Program-made: the position numbers and the translations under genes
Shown: positions 43,774-52,713 of the stretch, in pieces
How the letters are laid out: every line of letters starts with the position of its first letter
How positions within the stretch are numbered: the first letter of the stretch is position 1
Source: an uncultured cyanobacterium
GTDB taxonomy: Bacteria; Cyanobacteriota; Cyanobacteriia; PCC-6307; Cyanobiaceae
Direction: 5' to 3'
Length of the DNA: 58,254 bases
Assembly (NCBI GenBank): GCA_903858015.1
Contig: CAIOGZ010000006.1
Coordinates: 1-58,254 of the forward strand
Notes under the pieces: model-generated
What the model was told of the DNA's origin: nothing
The model's input: only the letters and a program-made list of their open reading frames with translations
Databases searched by the model: none

Positions 43774-44457
43774 CTCCTTTACCCTTAAATGCTTTATTTC
43801 TTTACACTTGGCTGTTCCCTGGCAGGCGCCAAAGGCGCCTCGATTTCCGGAGATTTCAGGCCTTGCCGCCCACCCGTCCTCCTCCCTCTCCAGCGGTAGC
43901 TCGAAGCTCAGAGTGAAGAAGGACCGCGCACGTGCAGGGTCCTGCACACCCACCTCAGCCATAGCCCTGCCGCAGCCGCGATCCATGGGCAAGTGCAACT
44001 GGAGGGCCGGGCAACAAGGGCAGATGAGTGGTGGAAAAGTGTTATTCAAGCGAGGCCAGCTGCAGAAATCGTTCCCTGAGATCGGCGTGGCTGGCGGTGA
44101 GATCCACGGTGGCAAAGCGGAGGCGATGGCCCAGGATCAATACAGATTCATCCACCTCGATGTGGCACCAGGTGATGGACACCAATCGCTCCAGAATTCA
44201 GGCTAATCGTGCCGAACGAGAACAGCTGTCCGGCGACAATGAAGTTGGCCGGGCGCCAAGGGGGTTGACGCGGGACAGACGCGGGACAACAGCGCCCGGT
44301 GGAGCGGGTGAGAAGGTATGGGGCAGGGACATTCTGCGCCAAGTTGGCTGAATGCACAGGCCGTCAATACAGCCTTCCCAGTGAGGCCCAGTGGGTGCCA
44401 GGTCAGCGATTGCTGAAGCGCCCTGGCAAGGGCACATGACCCCTCGCCCCTGGCGCC
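43774..44457. other. Gene-free 680 bases with an FGE fragment and a hairpin
   Basis: A perfect 7-bp hairpin AGGCGCC-AAA-GGCGCCT (about 43829-43845) lies about 60 bases after the TIR-STAND stop. At about 44327-44394 a stretch nearly identical to 43273-43340 encodes TFCAKLAECTGRQYSLPSEA, a second FGE-domain fragment. Between them, a minus-strand frame (about 44200-44055, no start) reads VSITWCHIEVDESVLILGHR and may be another gene remnant. Confidence 0.6.
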
Positions 44458-44706
44458 ATGAACCCCTTGCTGCGGCTGCTCGGAGCGGCCGCCTCCCACG
44501 GCCTGCTCACCGGCCAGCTCGTCTACTCGGTCGCCTTCGTCGGCGCCTGTGAGCTGCCCAACTGGCTCCTGGCCCCGCGCCAGATCAATGCCTGCCTGGA
44601 GAGGTGGATGACGGTCAGAGCCCTGTTCTTCCCCTCCGGCATGCAGCTGGCCGCCGCCAGCGCTCAGCCGGCCCTGACGCCCGGTCGGCGGGGGGTGTTC
44701 CGATGA
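44458..44706 (+). CDS. Small hydrophobic protein of the duplicated C39 module, copy 1
   Basis: 82 residues, MNPLLRLLGAAASHGLLTGQ, then LVYSVAFVGACELPNWLLAP and CLERWMTVRALFFPSGMQLA. One or two membrane-like stretches, one of them rich in Cys/Trp. No family recognised. The stop overlaps the start of the peptidase gene (ATGA at 44703-44706), so the two are coupled. A near-identical but damaged copy is at 46560-46803. Confidence 0.65.
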   Translation: MNPLLRLLGAAASHGLLTGQLVYSVAFVGACELPNWLLAPRQINACLERWMTVRALFFPSGMQLAAASAQPALTPGRRGVFR

Positions 44707-45516
44707 GCCGCCCCATCCCCACCCACGACTACGTGACGCACTTCGATCCGGAGCTGCCGCACCACCGGGCCTGGCCGCAGGCGGCATTGGAGCGCCTGGT
44801 GAACCATGAACCCGAGGCCCTGGTGGAGGGCGGCCCCCTCTGGCGGCTGTGGAGCACCGCGCCGGCTGAGGCCGCTGGCACGGAGGCAGAAGCCCCAACC
44901 GGGGCCAGCGGTAGCCGCCACCCCAACCCCCTGGTGGGTATGCCCCACTTCCGGCAGCGGGACTCCGCCCAGCGGAGCCAGCGGGATCGCACCTGCTTCT
45001 CTTCCAGCTGCGCCATGCTCCTGGAGGCCCTCAAGCCCGGCACGCTTCCGGGCGCCAATGGCGACGACCAGTACCTGGCGGTGATGCAGCGCTACGGCGA
45101 CACCACCGACGCGGGCGCCCAGCTGCAGGCCCTCGCTCATTACGGCATCACCGCCCGGCTGGTGCAGGACGCGGACTTCCAGTTGCTGGAGCAGCAGATC
45201 GCCCGTGGCATCCCGGTTCCCTGCGGCACCATCCACCGGGGCCCGGTGGATCGGCCCGCCGGCTCGGGGCACTGGCTGGTCGTCGTGGGCCATTCCCCCA
45301 CCCATCTGGTGGTGAACGACCCTTGGGGGGAGCCCGATCTGCTCAGCGGGGCCACCCTCAACCCCAACGGCAAGGGGCTCCGCTTCTCCCGGCAGAACGA
45401 CCGCTGCGCGGGCCTGCGGCTACGGCAAGCGTTGGATGGTGGAGCCCATCGGCGGCAGTGCCTACCGCTATGCCCCGGGCAAGGGCTGGACGGTGGTGGT
45501 GGATCGAGCGGCCTGA
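44458..45516 (+). repeat. 1.06-kb direct repeat, unit A
   Basis: Matches unit B (46560-47616) over its whole length, covering the small hydrophobic gene and the C39-like gene, with many point differences. The units are separated by a toxin-antitoxin pair and about 400 bases. Confidence 0.85.
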
Positions 45517-45602
45517 GGACGCAGCGAGCCAATGCTCGTTTTCGACTGGCTCACGTCGCTGATGTCGATGGCTGCAGCAGGAGAAAGCCGGCGTCTGGGT
45601 GA
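44703..45602 (+). CDS. C39-like cysteine peptidase, copy 1 (3' end frameshifted)
   Basis: 299 residues as read. The papain-like C39 core spans about residues 78-220: MPHFRQRDSAQRSQRDRTCF, SSSCAMLLEALKPG with the catalytic Cys, GSGHWLVVVGHSPTHLVVND with the His, and PWGEPDL with the Asp. Near 45415 the reading leaves the ancestral frame. A +1 shift restores GYGKRWMVEPIGGSAYRYAP and a stop at 45514-45516. The same shift is present in copy 2. C39-like domains process bacteriocin-type peptides or act in phage and toxin proteins; the target is unknown. Confidence 0.7.
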   Translation: MSRPIPTHDYVTHFDPELPHHRAWPQAALERLVNHEPEALVEGGPLWRLWSTAPAEAAGTEAEAPTGASGSRHPNPLVGMPHFRQRDSAQRSQRDRTCFSSSCAMLLEALKPGTLPGANGDDQYLAVMQRYGDTTDAGAQLQALAHYGITARLVQDADFQLLEQQIARGIPVPCGTIHRGPVDRPAGSGHWLVVVGHSPTHLVVNDPWGEPDLLSGATLNPNGKGLRFSRQNDRCAGLRLRQALDGGAHRRQCLPLCPGQGLDGGGGSSGLRTQRANARFRLAHVADVDGCSRRKPASG

Positions 45603-45910
45603 GAGCAGAACTGCTCAATCGTCTCTGCCTGCTGGAGCAACAGGGACGCCGTCGTGGCGTTGCTGGCGTTGCCGATGGCCAGGTAGACAACCTTGGGCGG
45701 AAATCCCCAGGCCACGCTGAGATCGAGGAAGTCCTCGTCCTTGGTGACCAGTACGAGAACCTGCTGACTGGCCCATTTCCAGATCGCGGTGTCACTGGCA
45801 CCGCCGAGACCGATCAGGCGTACATGGGTGGAGTGCGGGAACCTCTCGATCAGCAGCGGTAGCAACCGCTCCGAGAGGTTTTCATCCAGCAGCAACTGCG
45901 GTGGACTCAC
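45551..45910 (-). CDS. DUF5615 PIN-like toxin
   Basis: 119 residues. LLLDENLSERLLPLLIERFP opens a PIN-like nuclease fold with Asp9-Glu10. VLVLVTKDEDFLDLSVAWG holds the second acidic cluster (D-E-D), and VVYLAIGNASN follows. DUF5615 proteins pair with DUF433 antitoxins in a VapBC-like system and are predicted RNases. It lies 10 bases downstream of the DUF433 gene on the same strand. Confidence 0.85.
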   Translation of the reverse strand: MSPPQLLLDENLSERLLPLLIERFPHSTHVRLIGLGGASDTAIWKWASQQVLVLVTKDEDFLDLSVAWGFPPKVVYLAIGNASNATTASLLLQQAETIEQFCSHPDAGFLLLQPSTSAT

Positions 45911-45920
45911 GCTCGACGGC

Positions 45921-46154
45921 TCAAACCGCAGCTGGGCTGGTGATCAGGCGTTTTTCGCGCTCCGCCGCAAAGGCCAGACATGCCAGCACGTCCTCATGGG
46001 TGAGCTGGGGAAAGTCCTCCAGAAGTTCTGCTTCCGTGCTGCCGGCAGCCAGGGTGCCGAGCACATCGCCCACAGTCAGGCGCGTGCCCCTGACGCAAGG
46101 CTTCCCAAAGCGCACCGCTGGGTCAATGGTGATCCGCTCAAGCATGTCCATCAC
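45921..46154 (-). CDS. DUF433 antitoxin
   Basis: 77 residues. ITIDPAVRFGKPCVRGTRLT, then VGDVLGTLAAGSTEAELLED and FPQLTHEDVLACLAFAAERE, are the complete DUF433 signature, a helix-turn-helix-like domain. It is partner and probable autoregulator of the DUF5615 gene immediately downstream. The pair sits between the two C39 modules, facing the other way. Confidence 0.9.
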   Translation of the reverse strand: MMDMLERITIDPAVRFGKPCVRGTRLTVGDVLGTLAAGSTEAELLEDFPQLTHEDVLACLAFAAEREKRLITSPAAV

Positions 46155-46559
46155 TGCAGGCTAAGGGGATTTTCTGGGGGACGTCCCTTAGGGGGCCAGC
46201 CCCTGTGGGGCTCTCGGCGCCGAGTCCATGGCCATGCTTTCTGCTGCTGCCTCGCCGTTCTGCCGGCCCATCGCACCGGAAGGTGCGTTCTGCAAACCAG
46301 AGCAGGATCCTGCAGCTGCGGCGAGGGCTGCCGCTGCGCCGCACCTGGATCGAGCAGCCCTATGGCGAGGAGGAAATCACCCTGCTGGAAGAGGAGGTGA
46401 TCCCGGCGATCCAGCTCGGATCGACGGAGCGTTCGCTGCACCCAGCGGCGGACGATCACGCCGCCCTGCGCCAGCAGCTGGTGGGGGCGGGCTGAGGCCC
46501 CCTCGGGGTTCTTGCCAGGCCCGTGGCAAAAAGCAGAGGACCCGCCGCCCTCTGGCTCC
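46155..46559. other. 400-base spacer with palindromic element and unrecognised frame
   Basis: AGGGGGCCAGCCCCT (46190-46204) is a G/C-rich palindrome-like sequence sharing AGGGGCTGGCCC (minus strand) with the large palindrome in the SDR gene at 57.4 kb. A plus-strand frame ending at 46495 contains TWIEQPYGEEEITLLEEEVI, which looks coding but is not recognised and has no credible start. Confidence 0.45.
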
Positions 46560-46803
46560 ATGAACCCCCTGCTTGCTGGGAGCGGCCGCCTCCCATGGCC
46601 AGCTCACCGGCCAGCTCGTCTTCTCGGTCGCGTTTGTTGGAGCCTGTGAGCTGCCCAACTGGCTCCTGGCCCCGCGCCAGGTGAATGCCTGCCTGGAGAG
46701 GTGGATGACGGTGAGCGCCCTGTTCTTCCCCTCCGGCATGCAGCTGGCCGCTGCCAGCGCTCAGCCGGCCCTGACGCCCGGACGGCGGGGGGTGTTCCGA
46801 TGA
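46560..46803 (+). pseudogene. Small hydrophobic protein of the C39 module, copy 2 (5' frameshift)
   Basis: The first codons ATGAACCCCCTGCTTGCTGG have lost five bases relative to copy 1, which breaks the frame after the start. Translation could only resume from a TTG at 46573 (LGAAASHGQLTGQLVFSVAF). The rest is nearly the same as copy 1 and overlaps the following gene by ATGA. Confidence 0.65.
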
Positions 46804-47616
46804 GCCGCCCCATCCCAACCCATGACTACGTCGCGCATTTCGATCCGCGGTTGGAGTGGCACCGGGCCTGGCTGCAGGCGGCGCTGGAGTGGCTGGTGGA
46901 CCATGAACCCGAAGCGCTGCTGGAGGGCGGGCCGCTCTGGCGGCTGTGGAGCACCGCGCCGGTGGAGGCTGCTGGAGGGGCGGCGGAGGCCCCCACCGGT
47001 GCCAGTGATCGCCCCGACCCCAACCCCCTGGTGCGTGTGCCCCACTTCCAGCAGCGGGACTCCGCCCAGCTGAGCCAGCGGGATCGCACTTGCTTCTCCT
47101 CCAGCTGCGCCATGCTCCTGGAAGCCCTCAAGCCCGGCTCGCTCCTGGGCGCCAACGGCGACGACGCCTACCTGCAGGTGGTGCAGAGCTACGACGACAC
47201 CACCGACGCGGGCGCCCAGCTCCAGGCCCTCGCACATTTCGGCGTCACCGCCCGGCTGGTGCAGGACGCGGACTTCCAGCTGCTGGAACAGCAGATCGCA
47301 GGCGGCATCCCGGTGCCCTGCGGCACCATCCACCGGGACCCTGACCATCGACCCACCGGCTCGGGTCACTGGCTGATCGTCATCAGTCACACCCCCACCC
47401 ACCTGGTGGTGAATGACCCGTAGGGAGAGCCGGATCTGCTCAGCGGCGACACGCTTAATGCCAAAGGCATGCGGCTCCACTTCTCCCGCCAGAACCACCG
47501 CTGCGCGGGCCGGCGGCTACGGCAAGCGCTGGATGGTAGAGCCCATCGGTGGCGGGGCCTACCGCTACGCCCCCAGCAAGGCGTGGGTGGTGGTGGTGGT
47601 GGATGGGGTGGGGTGA
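46800..47616 (+). pseudogene. C39-like cysteine peptidase, copy 2 (nonsense and frameshift)
   Basis: Keeps the Cys block (SSSCAMLLEALKPG) and the His block (GSGHWLIVISHTPTHLVVND), but the Trp codon of the DPWGE motif is TAG at 47421-47423. That cuts the protein at 207 residues, just before the Asp region's end. Downstream, the same +1 frameshift as in copy 1 separates the final GYGKRWMVEPIGGGAYRYAP, with a stop at 47614-47616. It is the decayed paralogue of copy 1. Confidence 0.75.
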
Positions 47617-47869
47617 GGGTGGGCGAAATGGCTCACCGTTGCCAGCAGGGTCACCCCAGATCAGCGAAGGCAGATCCGATGGGTACGCACTGAGGGTTAA
47701 AGTAGTAAGGCCAAGACCGTTTAAATATGACAACTCGACAAATGTTGGCCAATCTGCAAAGCAAAAGAGGTCTTGATTTTGACATACAGACAAATTGGGG
47801 TCGATTTAGCACTGTTCAACTCAGTAATCAATCTCCAGAAAAGCCAAGGATTTAAGGTATCCAACATAC

Positions 47870-50800
47870 ATGCCTAAGCTGGGTCCAATCGATTTTGATG
47901 TCTCCATTTTTGATGCGCTGCGCGATGACCGTCTTGTAGTCTTCGCCGGTGCTGGTGTATCAATGGGACCACCCTCGAATCTGCCAGACTTCAAGAAGTT
48001 AACATGTGAAATAGCGCAAGGCTCCGGGCTCACCCCCGAAGAACCCCTGGATCGATTTCTTGGCCAGCTACATCATGACGGAGTATGTGTACACGAGCGG
48101 GCCGCGCAGTTCCTTTCGCCCGAGGAAAGCGCTCCCAATACACTACATCACAACCTGTTAAGACTTTTTGGGTCGGCGGAGCGTGTCAGGATCATAACTA
48201 CCAACTTTGATCTTCACTTCGAGGCAGCTGCCACTACGGTATTCGATGCTTCTCCCTTAGTATTCGAAGCACCCGCCTTGCCACTGGGTGACAGCTTTTC
48301 AGGTATCGTGCATATTCATGGTTCACTGCGGAGGGCACAAGATCTTGTGCTTACAGACTCGGACTTTGGACGTGCTTATCTAACAGAGGGCTGGGCACGC
48401 AGGTTTCTTGTTGGTGTCTTCCGTAAATACACAGTTCTATTTATCGGCTACAGTCACAAAGATACCGTAATCACCTATCTAACCCGTGCCTTGCCGCCCG
48501 ATAGCGTCGCTGGCCGCTTTGTTTTGACAGATGACGATGGAAACTGGGGTTTATTCGGCATCACGCCCATTCGATATGTGAAGGGTACTGGATCTGATCG
48601 ATTTAATGAGCTTTATGCTGGTGTTCAGCGACTGGCAGAGCTGAGCGCAAGAGGTGCATTAGACTGGGAATCAAGACTTACTGAAATAGGCAGCAGTTCT
48701 CCGCCCTTGGATGAAGATGCGATAGATGAGGTACAGCAAGCATTACGTGATGTTCCCAGAACACGTTTTTTGCTCAAAGTTGCACAAAATCCGAAATGGC
48801 TCCATTGGCTGAACGAGCGAAAATATCTCGATGAACTTTTTGGCGCTACTGACCTATGTGAAAGAGACTTGCTCCTTGCCCGTTGGCTGACTCACCATTT
48901 CGCAATTGACCATTCGGATGATGTCCTCAAAATCGTTGCAGGCCATGGACTGAAGTTGAGTCCCAAGCTTTGGCATTTGATTGTACGTGAGATCGGCCTC
49001 CAGAAAGAAAAACCGCTGAAAGACTCTGGGCTTCGGCGCTGGGCTACCATACTGCTGGCAAGCAAACCTTCAGATGCAAATACCCCTTCATTGAGGTGGT
49101 TAGCTGAGCGCTGTGCGAACCAAGGGTATATAGGTCTGACATTAAAAATCTTCATGACTATGTGCGAGCACCGACTTGTTGTCAACCCCACCTTCGCTTG
49201 GTCTATCGACGATGACCGTAAGAATGGCTTGCTAGACGCAACTTGCCTTCTTCAATCTGATCACTATTCACTGAATAATCTTTGGAATAATCAGCTAAAA
49301 CCGCTACTTGTGCAAATTGCTCAGCCGCTGTTGTCGAGTGTTTCGCAGCGCCTCGAAGAGATACACCACGTTATGGCAGATTTGGGAATAGCATCTCGTG
49401 AGTTGGATCCATTTAGCCATAGGCGCAAAGCCATAGAGTCACATGAGCAATATGGGGAGAACAATGCGGTTGATGTCCTAGTTGATGCCGTCAGGGATAC
49501 ACTTGAGTGGCTTGCCGAAGATTCGCCGACGTTATTGAGCTCTTGGATTGAGATGCTCGTAATTTCGGATGCTCCTCTTCTACGTCGTCTTGCTATTCAC
49601 GCGATAACGTTGAATCCGCAACTGTCGCCTAGTGATTGCCTTTATTGGGTGCTTGACCGCATAGGCCTCCATAAACTCTCTGAGTTTAATGAAGTTCTTC
49701 GTGCTGTTACCCGAAGTTATGTGGGAGCAGATGAACAGGCCCGAAAAGCTGTTGTTGATGCAGTTCTGGCTTATATGGCACCCGATTATGAGCATTATTC
49801 GGGCAAGGAGCGATCCGCCCGTTGGCACTTCGACTGGTTGTCATGGCTACTTGAGTCGAAGCCTGATTGCGTCCTAGCGAATGTAGCGTTGTCACCAATT
49901 AAGGCAAAGTTTCCAGAATGGTGCCTATCGGAATCTCCAGCCCGCTCTTTCTCGATTGAGTGGGAAGAGATAGATTTTTCAAAGAGCCCTTTCTCTGTCG
50001 AGCAGCTACTAGCAAAAGATCCTCAGAGACAGCTTGACGAATTACTCACTTTTACTGGTAATCGGTTGAATGGGCCATGTCGTGAGGGGTTATTGGAAAG
50101 TGTCAGCGAGGCTTGCAGGCAGAACACGAATTGGGCATTGTTGTTGGGAAAGGCTCTTGCCGGACAGGCACTGTGGTCTTCTGACTTGTGGCCTCAATTG
50201 GTGCGTGGACTTCAAGAGTCTGACCTTCCAGTTGAAGGCTGGCATCAATTGCTTGAATTATTATCAAATCCCGCTTTGCAATCTTTCCATGTCCGCGATA
50301 TTGCGAATCTTTTGCACTCTTTAGTAAGAGACGGCGGCAAAGCGTTTGCGCTTGAGCTGCTAGACAACGCGAACAGTATTGCTCTATCTATCTGGCAATT
50401 GCCTGAACTCGATATTCACGATGAAATAAGTACTGGATGGCTGTTTCGCTCACTCAACTGCCCTGCTGGTGTAATTGTCCAGACTTGGATTAAGGGCCTG
50501 TCGCTGCTTGTGAAGCGCGAGACAGGAGTTCGGCGAGCATTGCCAGAACAATATTCCTCTTGGTTCACCCTTGTAGTTGAGGATCCAACCCCCAAAGGAG
50601 GCATGGGCCGTTGCGTGCTTGCAAGCCAAACTGCATTCCTATTTGGCTTGGACGAAGAGTGGACCTGCCAGAATATCATTCCACTCTTCAGTGATCGAAG
50701 TGAACAGAAGTTTCACCAAGCCTGGAACGGCTTTCTCGGGTTTGGACAATTGCGCCCTGCGCTTATTGATCATATGCAGCCAGCATTTATTGCCGCAGTG

Positions 50801-51388
50801 ACGCGACTCGACCACGAAGCAAAAGAGCTACGGCAAAGTTTCATCGAGCACTATACCGCTCTAGCAGTCTTATGCATTGCAGATCCGAAGTTGAAATTGC
50901 TACCTAAGCTTTTTAATCAAGGTTCTCAAGATGATCGATTGGTCTTTGCGTCAACACTCGGATCCTTCTTGCGAAAGAAGCAACAAAGCAAAAAACAGCA
51001 ACTCTGGAGAGACTGGTTGAAGCAATATTGGGAGGATCGGCTGCAGGGGATTCTCGCACCACTTGAAGAGTCTGAGATTTTGAAGATGCTGGAATGGCTT
51101 CCACACTTTGGGAATATTTTCCCCGAGGCGGTAGCCTTGGCAATTAAATTCCCTGCAATTACTATCGAGGGCATTTATGTTTTGTATGAACTGCGGCAGA
51201 GCAAGCTGGTTCGGGAATTTCCTAGTGAAACAGCCAAACTGCTTATTTATCTTGCTGGTTGTCAAATTGAATATCACAGTGATGAATTGGAGCGCATTCA
51301 AGCTGACTTGCCTCCTATTTCTTCAGAGATCACGAAAGAGCTAATGGAGGCATTTGCGCATGCTGGGCTAAAGTTTACGACCGGTTAA
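47870..51388 (+). CDS. Large SIR2-domain protein (DUF4020-like), predicted anti-phage NADase
   Basis: 1172 residues. The N-terminal sirtuin fold (about 1-270) has VVFAGAGVSMGPPSNLPDF, ITTNFDLHFE (Asn112, Asp114), VHIHGSLRRA (His150) and LFIGYSHKDTVI. The remaining about 900 residues are helical and repeat-like, probably a sensor array, resembling SIR2-DUF4020 proteins and the defence-associated sirtuins (DSR1-type). The expected action is NAD depletion on infection. The gene is markedly AT-rich against neighbours above 65% GC, a sign of transfer. Single-gene unit; the start is supported by an AAGGTA-like sequence upstream. Confidence 0.85.
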   Translation: MPKLGPIDFDVSIFDALRDDRLVVFAGAGVSMGPPSNLPDFKKLTCEIAQGSGLTPEEPLDRFLGQLHHDGVCVHERAAQFLSPEESAPNTLHHNLLRLFGSAERVRIITTNFDLHFEAAATTVFDASPLVFEAPALPLGDSFSGIVHIHGSLRRAQDLVLTDSDFGRAYLTEGWARRFLVGVFRKYTVLFIGYSHKDTVITYLTRALPPDSVAGRFVLTDDDGNWGLFGITPIRYVKGTGSDRFNELYAGVQRLAELSARGALDWESRLTEIGSSSPPLDEDAIDEVQQALRDVPRTRFLLKVAQNPKWLHWLNERKYLDELFGATDLCERDLLLARWLTHHFAIDHSDDVLKIVAGHGLKLSPKLWHLIVREIGLQKEKPLKDSGLRRWATILLASKPSDANTPSLRWLAERCANQGYIGLTLKIFMTMCEHRLVVNPTFAWSIDDDRKNGLLDATCLLQSDHYSLNNLWNNQLKPLLVQIAQPLLSSVSQRLEEIHHVMADLGIASRELDPFSHRRKAIESHEQYGENNAVDVLVDAVRDTLEWLAEDSPTLLSSWIEMLVISDAPLLRRLAIHAITLNPQLSPSDCLYWVLDRIGLHKLSEFNEVLRAVTRSYVGADEQARKAVVDAVLAYMAPDYEHYSGKERSARWHFDWLSWLLESKPDCVLANVALSPIKAKFPEWCLSESPARSFSIEWEEIDFSKSPFSVEQLLAKDPQRQLDELLTFTGNRLNGPCREGLLESVSEACRQNTNWALLLGKALAGQALWSSDLWPQLVRGLQESDLPVEGWHQLLELLSNPALQSFHVRDIANLLHSLVRDGGKAFALELLDNANSIALSIWQLPELDIHDEISTGWLFRSLNCPAGVIVQTWIKGLSLLVKRETGVRRALPEQYSSWFTLVVEDPTPKGGMGRCVLASQTAFLFGLDEEWTCQNIIPLFSDRSEQKFHQAWNGFLGFGQLRPALIDHMQPAFIAAVTRLDHEAKELRQSFIEHYTALAVLCIADPKLKLLPKLFNQGSQDDRLVFASTLGSFLRKKQQSKKQQLWRDWLKQYWEDRLQGILAPLEESEILKMLEWLPHFGNIFPEAVALAIKFPAITIEGIYVLYELRQSKLVREFPSETAKLLIYLAGCQIEYHSDELERIQADLPPISSEITKELMEAFAHAGLKFTTG

Positions 51389-51802
51389 GGGTTGCTTTGC
51401 GTGTCCGGATTTGTTTGTGACGAAAATCGGTTCTGATTTGGGTAATGACGGCGAATAGATTTCTACACTCCTGGTACGGGATGTGCGGCCCTTGCAGGGT
51501 ATGATGTTGACTGATTAAATACCATGTCTATTCCCGCTTTCCTCGCTTTTGCTAGAGCCGATTGAACAGCCGCCATCAATAGTGACTAGTTCTGCGCTGT
51601 CATCTTAAGCCATGGGAACTCGCTTTTCATCACTTTTGAGGCTTCTAAGCCCATCCAAGGCATTGGGCGAGCATCAACGACCACAACTACAGCTCTCCCC
51701 TATTCCGCTCCATTTCCCCCAAAGGCACCACCCCCACACTTCATGCCCGCTCAATCTCCTCCCATCGGCTCTATCTCACCACCACACCGCTGAGCAACCA
51801 GC
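51389..51802. other. Gene-free stretch
   Basis: No credible gene. It contains CCCCCAAAGGCACCACCC (51716-51733), which recurs at 52478-52495, so the broken toxin-antitoxin pair lies between two direct copies of an 18-bp string. Confidence 0.5.
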
Positions 51803-52144
51803 TCACGAGGAACACCAGCCCCCTGCAGCTTCCGCCCCCTGGCGTGCAGCACCCGCCAGCTGGGAGGAACCTTGATCAGGAAGCCCCGATCCCGCAGGAA
51901 GTGGAGCACCTCGCCGTTGGCGTAGCGGGTCAGGCGGGCGTGGGCCGAAAGCCAACCCACTCAGGCATCTGCCGCACCCACAAGCTCCAGCAGGATGCGC
52001 ACACAAGCTGACCGCAGATCCTAGGGCAGCGTGCCGATCCTCCGACGCACAAGCGGTGTCGCCAGCGTGGTCATGCAGCTTGACGTTGGGCCCATCCGTG
52101 AACGGGAAGGCCACCAGAACGATGTCAAAGCGAGCCAGCATCAA
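51803..52144 (-). pseudogene. MazF/PemK-type toxin, degraded
   Basis: MLARFDIVLVAFPFTDGPNV is the diagnostic N-terminus of MazF/PemK RNases (normally about 110 residues with later strands and a conserved Ser/Thr). After about 22 residues the frame turns into low-complexity sequence, and a different frame (51751-51960, VLHFLRDRGFLIKVPPSW) appears coding. The gene is therefore broken by frameshift or rearrangement. The start overlaps the antitoxin stop (ATGA). Confidence 0.6.
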
Positions 52145-52359
52145 GCGGCCACAACCGGTTCGCCGTCACTGAAGCGATACAGATCAGCTTCCTGAGCGAG
52201 GTCATCGAAGGCTTGACCCGCCTGGGTAAGTTCGGCCAGATCTTGGCTGCTCAGATCAACGGACTCCCTGCCGAGCTGCTCCAGCAACCAGCGGCGATCC
52301 TCATCAGGCAGGCTCCGGATCACCTCCAGGAGGTTCTTGGTGAGCTGGGGGTTGGTCAT
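52141..52359 (-). CDS. Antitoxin-like small protein
   Basis: 72 residues: MTNPQLTKNLLEVIRSLPDE, DRRWLLEQLGRESVDLSSQD, ending in an acidic tail (LYRFSDGEPVVAA). The short helical N-terminus with LPDEDRRWLLEQL and its four-base overlap with a MazF-type toxin identify it as that toxin's antitoxin. It is now orphaned because the toxin is broken. Confidence 0.65.
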   Translation of the reverse strand: MTNPQLTKNLLEVIRSLPDEDRRWLLEQLGRESVDLSSQDLAELTQAGQAFDDLAQEADLYRFSDGEPVVAA

Positions 52360-52489
52360 GGCCTGATGCTATCGCCGATTCAGATCTTCCCTGTGAGGCA
52401 GATTCTGAGCGTCACCCTGACATTTCTTCTCTCCAGGCTCGCCGCCTGGGCACCGTGACTCACAGCGGCTCTCCCACCCCCAAAGGCAC

Positions 52490-52713
52490 CACCCTTGCTG
52501 CAGAGCGGCGACGTAACGCTGCCGCAGGGTTGAGGCCTCCACCAGGTAGCTGCTGCCTCCCCAGGAAAAACGCGGTGCCCCCAGCTGCTCAATCAACACA
52601 TCCGCGATCAGGCGCGCGTGGCGGCCGTTGCCGTTGGGGAAGGGTTGGATCGAGACCAATCGGTGTTGGAAACGGATCGCAAAGGGGCGTCGCGCCGTCC
52701 GGCAGGCTGTCGT
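52490..52713 (-). pseudogene. Mobile mystery protein B (Fic/DOC domain), internal deletion
   Basis: The minus strand holds RFQHRLVSIQPFPNGNGRHA, the Fic motif (HPFxxGNGR type; first residue here Gln), then QLGAPRFSWGGSSYLVEAST and LRQRYVAAL. The normal start (LNDSLPDGATPL) is present just after protein A but in another frame. It joins at about 52685 directly to the last third, so about 300 bases are missing. The C-terminus is also lost near 52490. Confidence 0.75.

Larger units (their letters stand above)
46560..47616 (+). repeat. 1.06-kb direct repeat, unit B
   Basis: Second copy of the module at 44458-45516. Carries extra lesions: a 5-bp deletion near the start and TGG to TAG at 47421. Confidence 0.85.

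Noticed and set aside
43666-44115. Minus-strand frame that could be a DGR accessory protein (Avd)
   Set aside because: It overlaps the 3' end of the TIR-STAND gene, lacks the four-helix character and its composition looks non-coding.
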